Part shown: positions 1 through 15,000 of the stretch, one piece after another | Layout: every line of letters begins with the position of its first letter | How positions within the stretch are numbered: the first letter of the stretch is position 1 | From: Penaeus vannamei | Lineage: Eukaryota; Arthropoda; Malacostraca; Decapoda; Penaeidae | Length of the DNA stretch: 15,000 nucleotides | Assembly (NCBI RefSeq): GCF_042767895.1 | Contig: NC_091558.1 | Span: 14,002,471-14,017,470, forward strand | Direction: 5' to 3' | Made by a program: the position numbers and the translations under genes | The notes under the pieces: generated by a model | The model's database searches: none | What the model was told of the DNA's origin: nothing | What the model saw: the letters and a program-made list of their open reading frames with translations, nothing else

Positions 1-10636
<10,636 letters not shown>

Positions 10637-10820
10637 ATTGGTTTCCTATGTATCTCTAAAACTGAGATGTCAAAAATAGATGAAAGACATGAATTAAGCC
10701 TACTTTTGATTCAAATCTGGTCAGTCAGATGAAGATGTCACTGAATATGGCTATATATTGAAATGTATAGAGTAATATTGTGAACATACTTCATTTTCAT
10801 CATATAACAAAGAATTGTAG

Positions 10821-10852
10821 ATGTAATTGCAAAAGCTTTTGCATAATTACAT
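10821..10852. repeat. Near-perfect inverted repeat, 15-bp arms with 2-nt bulge
   Basis: The centre GCAAAAGCTTTTGC (10829-10842) is a perfect 14-bp palindrome. The arms continue as ATGTAATT (10821-10828) against AATTACAT (10845-10852), broken only by an extra AT at 10843-10844. It lies 185 nt after the Rpgrip1l stop. Confidence 0.85.
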
Positions 10853-10869
10853 TGATTTAATTATCATTT

Positions 10870-10893
10870 ATTTGTCACAGGTGAGTGACAAAT
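10870..10893. repeat. Inverted repeat, 9-bp stem with 6-nt loop
   Basis: ATTTGTCAC (10870-10878) pairs perfectly with GTGACAAAT (10885-10893). It begins 17 nt after the previous inverted repeat, and its right arm overlaps the ATTAAA at 10892. Confidence 0.85.
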
Positions 10894-10897
10894 TAAA
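10892..10897 (+). terminator. Rpgrip1l: Candidate first poly(A) signal of Rpgrip1l (ATTAAA)
   Basis: This is the common ATTAAA variant, 256 nt after the stop, with a GT/T-rich stretch at about 10936-10956 downstream. It overlaps a hairpin arm. The assignment is by motif only. Confidence 0.4.
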
Positions 10898-11424
10898 ATG
10901 GTAGTGATAAGTGCTTCCCACAAAATGAAAGTTCGCAGATGTGTTCTAGGTCTTCGTATACTTGGCATTTTATATACATTTTCTTTGCTACGGTAAATAG
11001 TCATCTCAGATTGTTCTTTATTTTAACTTATACCAATTATACACAAGAGACGGGGGCAAGAGGGTTTAAAATTGAATCGCTTCATATCAGTAATAGTGAA
11101 TATATATATGGACTTTTCAGGTACATCTTCCTTTTTTATGTAAACTAAGGTCATACACATTTGACCAATATCATAAGGTATTTTGCCTAAAAAAGAAAGC
11201 TTAATTGGTTCACAGAAATAGTGGAAAAGGTGTTAGATAACTTTTCTTTCTTTTTTTCCTTATGAAAACAGAGAAACTTTACCAACATAATTTGTAAAAA
11301 CAAAAACAAAAACATAATATAAGGAACCATGTGAATGATGAATGAGTTTGAGTATCAGTATTTAAGCTAAGGCATTTCTGCTGCTCTTTCATAGAGAATT
11401 TTGATATAAGATTTTATACAGTTT

Positions 11425-11524
11425 TGTATATATATCTATATATATCTGTCTATATCTATCAATCCATTTATCTACTTATTTATTTCTCTCTCTTCCTATA
11501 TTTATATATATACACATATATATG
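11425..11524. repeat. Compound AT / TATC / TCTC microsatellite
   Basis: A degenerate tract of TATA, TATC, TTTA and CTCT units in the spacer downstream of Rpgrip1l. Confidence 0.85.
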
Positions 11525-12065
11525 GGCATGGGTTTTCAGATTCGGTTTAAATTTAAGTGTTATTACCAATCATGTATTCTAAAATTCTCGTATTTTTGTG
11601 CCTGTCATTATTTTGCTTCATTTATGTAATTAGGGTCTTTATATTGTCACCTTCCTGTGGAGCATCAAGTTTTACCTTGCCAGTGATGCTCCTGCATCAC
11701 AATGCAGTCATTCTCAGGGAGGAACAAAGCAACTGCACTTATTTTTCACTAACTCTGTTACTTTATAATGGAGGATAACTCATGAACAGTGGCATTTTGC
11801 TACATTTCTCCTATGAAACACACACCTGTATAACACACTGCAATGCTTTCTAAGTAAGACACTTATCTCTGGTTCACTGGCTGGGAAGCATATGAGAAAG
11901 TTATTAAATCTTTTTCTGAGAAAATGCAAAAAGTTATAATTAACTAACAAGACCTTTTAATTTCAGAGAACCAGAAAAAAGTTTGTGGCTTAAATCAGAT
12001 TTTGCATTTTCCGAGTTTCATATAGCACTGTGATATTGTTGAATAACACTGTATATACTTTTATT

Positions 12066-12090
12066 AAAAAAAAAAAAAAAAAAAAAAAAA
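12066..12090. repeat. A25 homopolymer
   Basis: A run of 25 A follows ACTTTTATT. It could be the tail of an old retroposed sequence or simple slippage. No flanking target-site duplication could be recognised by eye. Confidence 0.9.
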
Positions 12091-12341
12091 TTGTATTTTT
12101 GTGCCCACCATTCAGACAGTATAAAAGATATACAAATAATTATTTGCAGACAAGCCCAAAATAAACAAGCAAAACACACACAAATTAATCTACCTTTTGA
12201 CCTTTTGATCACTAATGGTATGAAATCCAACAATGGCCGAGGTGGACAGTCATAGAAAGCACCATATCAGGGCATACTCTCCACCATTAGGTCTTCAGTA
12301 GCAATATCATTTGTTTAATGTCTCTATTATAAACAGGCACC

Positions 12342-12367
12342 TGAAGTGAAGGGAAACCTTCACTTCA
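12342..12367. repeat. Perfect 11-bp hairpin with GAAA loop
   Basis: TGAAGTGAAGG (12342-12352) pairs with CCTTCACTTCA (12357-12367) around a GAAA loop. Read as RNA on the + strand, the loop is a GNRA-type tetraloop closed by a G-C pair. Its GC content is higher than the surroundings. It does not match the histone 3' stem-loop. Confidence 0.85.
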
Positions 12368-13211
12368 CTTTTAAAAACTTTTGCTTGTAAAATACAGCTA
12401 CTTGTTATTTCATACCTAATGTTGTGCCTGAAATACTTATCCAGCTGGGTGCAAATGGGGGAAACTGCCAATTTTTAAGACAAGGTAATGGGTTAAGAAA
12501 CTGGTTTTCCTTGCATAGTCAGTTATGTTTAAGAATAATTGTGAATGTTAATGTCATTTAATGCCATTGTATGGTGTTGGATAAGTATAGATAAAGTTGT
12601 GGCTGGTGGGTGCATTCTTGGCATTGAGGTTCTCAATGAAACTGTTGAGTAATTGCATTCCTCTTAAGTTATGAGTTTTGAGGCTTAAACAATTTTTTTT
12701 TAATACAGATCTTAAATTATGTAATTAAACTTAGAAATTCTGCAGCATCTCGGAAAAAAGTTTTACCAACTAAAAATTTTTCACTACTGTAAAAATAAAA
12801 TATGGTATCATGCTTATTATACTTTTTTTTGTCTAGTACCATGAACTGACATGTCTTTGATTACAATATTTTAAGCTGCATTATGCATCATGTAAATGAT
12901 GGCATTAAAACATTGGTGTGTGCTACACTGCCTGGGCTATTATTCAGCTCATAGCTGGGCTCCTCAAGTGTTATCCCACCAGGAAGTGGTCACATAAAAT
13001 TAGACATCATACAGCTCTATTTTTTGTCAGCACAAATTGATTAAATATATACTTTTTGCTTCAAAAAGGCTGCCAATCTAAGTATATGCAACTTTCAAAT
13101 TCTGGAATACACTTCCTGAAAGTAGAGGTAAGAAGATTGGTAAAAATGCACTAACTACAAAATTGTTTCAAAATCTTTATGGTTACTAAAAGACAGTTTA
13201 AAGTATAAATT

Positions 13212-13447
13212 TTTATTTATAAAACTTTACAACCTTAAAACAAAATACATGACTCTTATAAAAATAACCTGTTTTACAAAATGACACTGATTCTATATTT
13301 TTATCAACAACTGAGATTATGCTCATGTTACTATCATATAGACTAACTTTGCCTTTTCTAAGGACAATTATCAGTCTCATTAATATCTTCCTTAAAAACT
13401 AAAAACATTTGCATATTTATTCATGATAAATGTTCAAGTAATTTATT
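13212..13447 (-). terminator. Pclaf: Candidate Pclaf poly(A) signals (three AATAAA)
   Basis: On the - strand AATAAA occurs at 13447-13442, 13421-13416 and 13217-13212, that is 52, 78 and 282 nt after the stop codon. Any of them could end the transcript. The 3' UTR would be AT-rich and end well short of Rpgrip1l. Confidence 0.5.
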
Positions 13448-13498
13448 GCACACAGCATAGCAGCTACGTGAAATTAACATGAACATTTCCTTTTGAAC

Positions 13499-13712
13499 TT
13501 ATTCATCATCCTCATCTGATATCATTCCATTCTTGCTTAAATTTGATGAACCTTCCCCTGTCTCAACTTCTGGCTTGGTTTCCTTTTTGTCTGAGGAACT
13601 GCTGCTGCTGCCTTCTCCTTCCTGGGGTTTGGGAATACATTTGAAAAAGCTCCCAATTCCCTTCTGCCATTCTGGTGTGGGCTGCGGGTTGTAACTGTTG
13701 CCTCCAGAGTAT
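13499..13712 (-). CDS. Pclaf: Pclaf last coding exon, PIP box
   Basis: The acceptor is ATTTGCAG, read on the - strand. The first base completes Lys45. The exon encodes YSGGNSYNPQPTPEWQKGIG and onward through the PIP box to TAA at 13501-13499. The match to the vertebrate YAGGNPVC...PTPKWQKGIGEFF block is strong. Confidence 0.95.
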
Positions 13713-14126
13713 CTGCAAATTGGGTAACAGCCAGAGAGGTAATTAGTAATTAATGGAACTTTGGAATTTTAAAGTTATTACCTTAAATAGTGTGGGACTG
13801 TATACTATAAGCTCTAGTACATTTAGTTCATTTCTGACATGGCACCAGGAGCATGCATTGGAATCACTGGTGACTATGCACTTCTAGAGCCATAAACAAA
13901 CAACTACAATAAACAGCATATGGTGTTAATGGATTATAAATTAGAAAGAAAAGTAAAGCAAAACAATAAAAAAGGAGGAAGCCAAAGCTTACTTCTCTTT
14001 GCCGCTCACTCTTCCAGGTGATGAGAAAGAACTGCCTGCTCCTCCACTGGGGGCACTCAACACCTTTCTTGGTGCTTTGGCTGCAGACACCTTGGTTGGT
14101 CCAGCATCAGCTCGAGTCCTCACCAT
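13499..14126 (-). CDS. Pclaf: PCLAF / PAF15 (KIAA0101), PCNA clamp-associated factor, complete
   Basis: Join on the - strand: 14126-13993 and 13712-13499, 115 residues against 111 in human. PCLAF is a small disordered nuclear protein that threads through the PCNA sliding clamp and works in DNA replication and lesion bypass. Start: ATG in the context TCAAAATGG, the only start that gives the conserved N-terminus MVRTRADAGPTKV. Features: Lys12 and Lys21 (the latter in APRKVL) correspond to the ubiquitinated Lys15 and Lys24 of the human protein; RKVL at 20-23 is a D-box-like degron; the PIP box is QKGIGSFF at 61-68 inside PTPEWQKGIGSFF, all key positions present (Q61, I64, F67, F68). A run of six Ser (80-85) and an acidic C-terminus (ISDEDDE) follow. 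The KEN box of vertebrate PCLAF is not present. The gene converges with Rpgrip1l, with stop codons about 2.86 kb apart. Confidence 0.95.
13713..13992 (-). other. Pclaf intron (280 nt), phase 2
   Basis: GTAAGC donor and TTTGCAG acceptor on the - strand. AT-rich, no internal feature seen. Confidence 0.88.
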
Positions 14127-14138
14127 TTTGATCTAATT
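13993..14138 (-). CDS. Pclaf: Pclaf coding exon 1 with 12 nt of 5' UTR
   Basis: The coding part is 14126-13993 (44 codons plus two bases), ending AA|GTAAGC. Just upstream of the ATG a pyrimidine-rich run ends in CTTCAG (- strand), a good acceptor that puts the exon start at 14138. The gene therefore very likely has at least one further 5' non-coding exon. Confidence 0.88.
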
Positions 14139-15000
14139 CTGAAGTGAGAAATGAGGATTTTATATATTTATTTCATATGTCAGCAGTATGAAAGATTTTG
14201 TAATTGACTGCATGATATTTATCTGCTGCACCAACACCACAATCACAAATAACTAATCAAAATATTTTGTCCATTTGTCATTCATTATAACCACAAGGTA
14301 AAAAGATATGAAAAGACAGTGATGATATCAATGCAAAATAATCATTAGTAGTTTATATCTTAAAAATTAATTATATTTCTAGTATTATATGCTTTAGATC
14401 TTTTTCCTAGGGTGAGTGACTACCACCCTCACATGTTCAGAAAATTAAACATTTGCTTTTATGGTGAACAGGACCCTGCACAGAAAAGAAAGGACCCAAA
14501 ATGAGACTAAAAATATATATTGGCAGAATAGAAAATTATATATTATCAGATGTTACTAGTCACAACAGTTGCATTTTGTGTTAGTAGGGGATAGCAACAA
14601 AAATATATGATCTAATAAGCTTCTTAGTTTTTTAGCTATGGCTTCTATGTAAATTTATTGATTTCACTAATTCTTGTGGGAAATGTGTAAAAAATAATAC
14701 AATATGACATTTGCTTAATATTATACTTACCAAACATTTCAATGAAATTTTCTTTGTTATTGTAATTTGCAAAATACAGAATATACAGGGTTAGGCCTCT
14801 CATTTTAATTTTTTCACAAATAAAAAAAAAAGATAAATTTTCACAATTACTTCACATAACTCATCGCAACAATTTTGTTATCAATGAATTCCTTTCACCC
14901 TCTAGTACAAATATGTAGTAATTATGCCACAGAACCCAGCATCTTCTTGGTCCCGATAGCAGGGGAGGGCATGAAAGGTACCAGGGAAATTGTGGGTAAA
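14139..15000. other. Upstream region of Pclaf, no coding gene called
   Basis: Mostly AT-rich DNA, including an A10 run at 14822-14831. It should include the 5' UTR intron and possibly the promoter of Pclaf. From about 14925 to the edge the sequence becomes clearly richer in GC, with short frames open on both strands; nothing there was recognised. Confidence 0.5.
14725..14730 (-). promoter_or_regulatory. Pclaf: Candidate splice donor of a Pclaf 5' UTR exon
   Basis: On the - strand the sequence is TTTG|GTAAGTATAA, a near-ideal donor. Paired with the acceptor before 14138 it would define a 592-nt intron in the 5' UTR and a non-coding first exon ending at 14731. The exon's start and the promoter are not recognisable. 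Confidence 0.35.

Larger units (their letters stand above)
10637..13200 (+). other. Probable Rpgrip1l 3' UTR and intergenic spacer, no gene seen
   Basis: About 2.5 kb of AT-rich sequence without a supported exon. Open frames here (for example 10939-11148 and 11557-11778) are short, hydrophobic AT artefacts. Possible + strand poly(A) signals are ATTAAA at 10892-10897, AATAAA at 12160-12165 and AATAAA at 12794-12799. Which one is used cannot be told from sequence, so the UTR length is uncertain. Confidence 0.6.

Noticed and set aside
12061..12165. A25 tract plus nearby AATAAA as evidence of a retroposed gene copy
   Set aside because: The AATAAA lies after the A tract, not before it, no parent gene is recognisable upstream, and no target-site duplication is visible.
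10939..12233. Short hydrophobic frames in the spacer
   Set aside because: Typical of AT-rich non-coding DNA (Phe/Tyr/Leu/Ile); one includes the reading of the A25 tract as poly-Phe.

Overview
The window is eukaryotic and animal. Its genes are broken into many short exons by GT-AG introns, the non-coding DNA is AT-rich, and dinucleotide microsatellites are unusually abundant and long: a (CA)n tract of about 160 bp, an (AT)n tract of about 75 bp and an AT-type block of about 600 bp. This composition together with the two proteins suggests an arthropod, most likely a decapod crustacean such as a penaeid shrimp. That placement is an inference from style, not a proof.

Region 1 (1-10636, + strand) is most of one gene, the RPGRIP1L/RPGRIP1 (fantom, MKS5/NPHP8) orthologue, a scaffold of the ciliary transition zone. 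I can place 19 coding exons, whose boundaries keep one open frame across 18 introns (13 phase 0, 4 phase 1, 1 phase 2). The 5' end lies outside the window. The window encodes about 1165 residues: a coiled-coil region with a basic Ser/Pro-rich insert, the first C2 domain (C2-N), a long disordered charged linker, and the C-terminal RPGR-interacting C2-like domain ending at a TAA at 10634-10636. The central C2 domain (C2-C) expected between C2-N and the linker is not visible. Its place is taken by one 1150-nt intron (5037-6186).

Region 2 (10637 to about 13200) has no supported gene. It should contain the RPGRIP1L 3' UTR and the intergenic spacer. It holds two adjacent inverted repeats just before a candidate ATTAAA poly(A) signal, a compound microsatellite, an A25 tract, and a hairpin with a GAAA loop.

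Region 3 (about 13212-14138, - strand) is PCLAF (PAF15/KIAA0101), the small disordered PCNA-clamp-binding protein. It is a complete 115-residue reading frame in two coding exons, with a canonical PIP box and the conserved N-terminal lysine region. A strong - strand splice donor at 14725-14730 may mark an upstream 5' UTR exon. The two genes converge (tail to tail). No functional link between the cilium scaffold and the replication factor is implied.

I see no transposase, viral gene, RNA gene, CRISPR array or bacterial-type system. The most interesting points are the apparent loss of one C2 domain and the tandem in-frame splice donors after exon 7.
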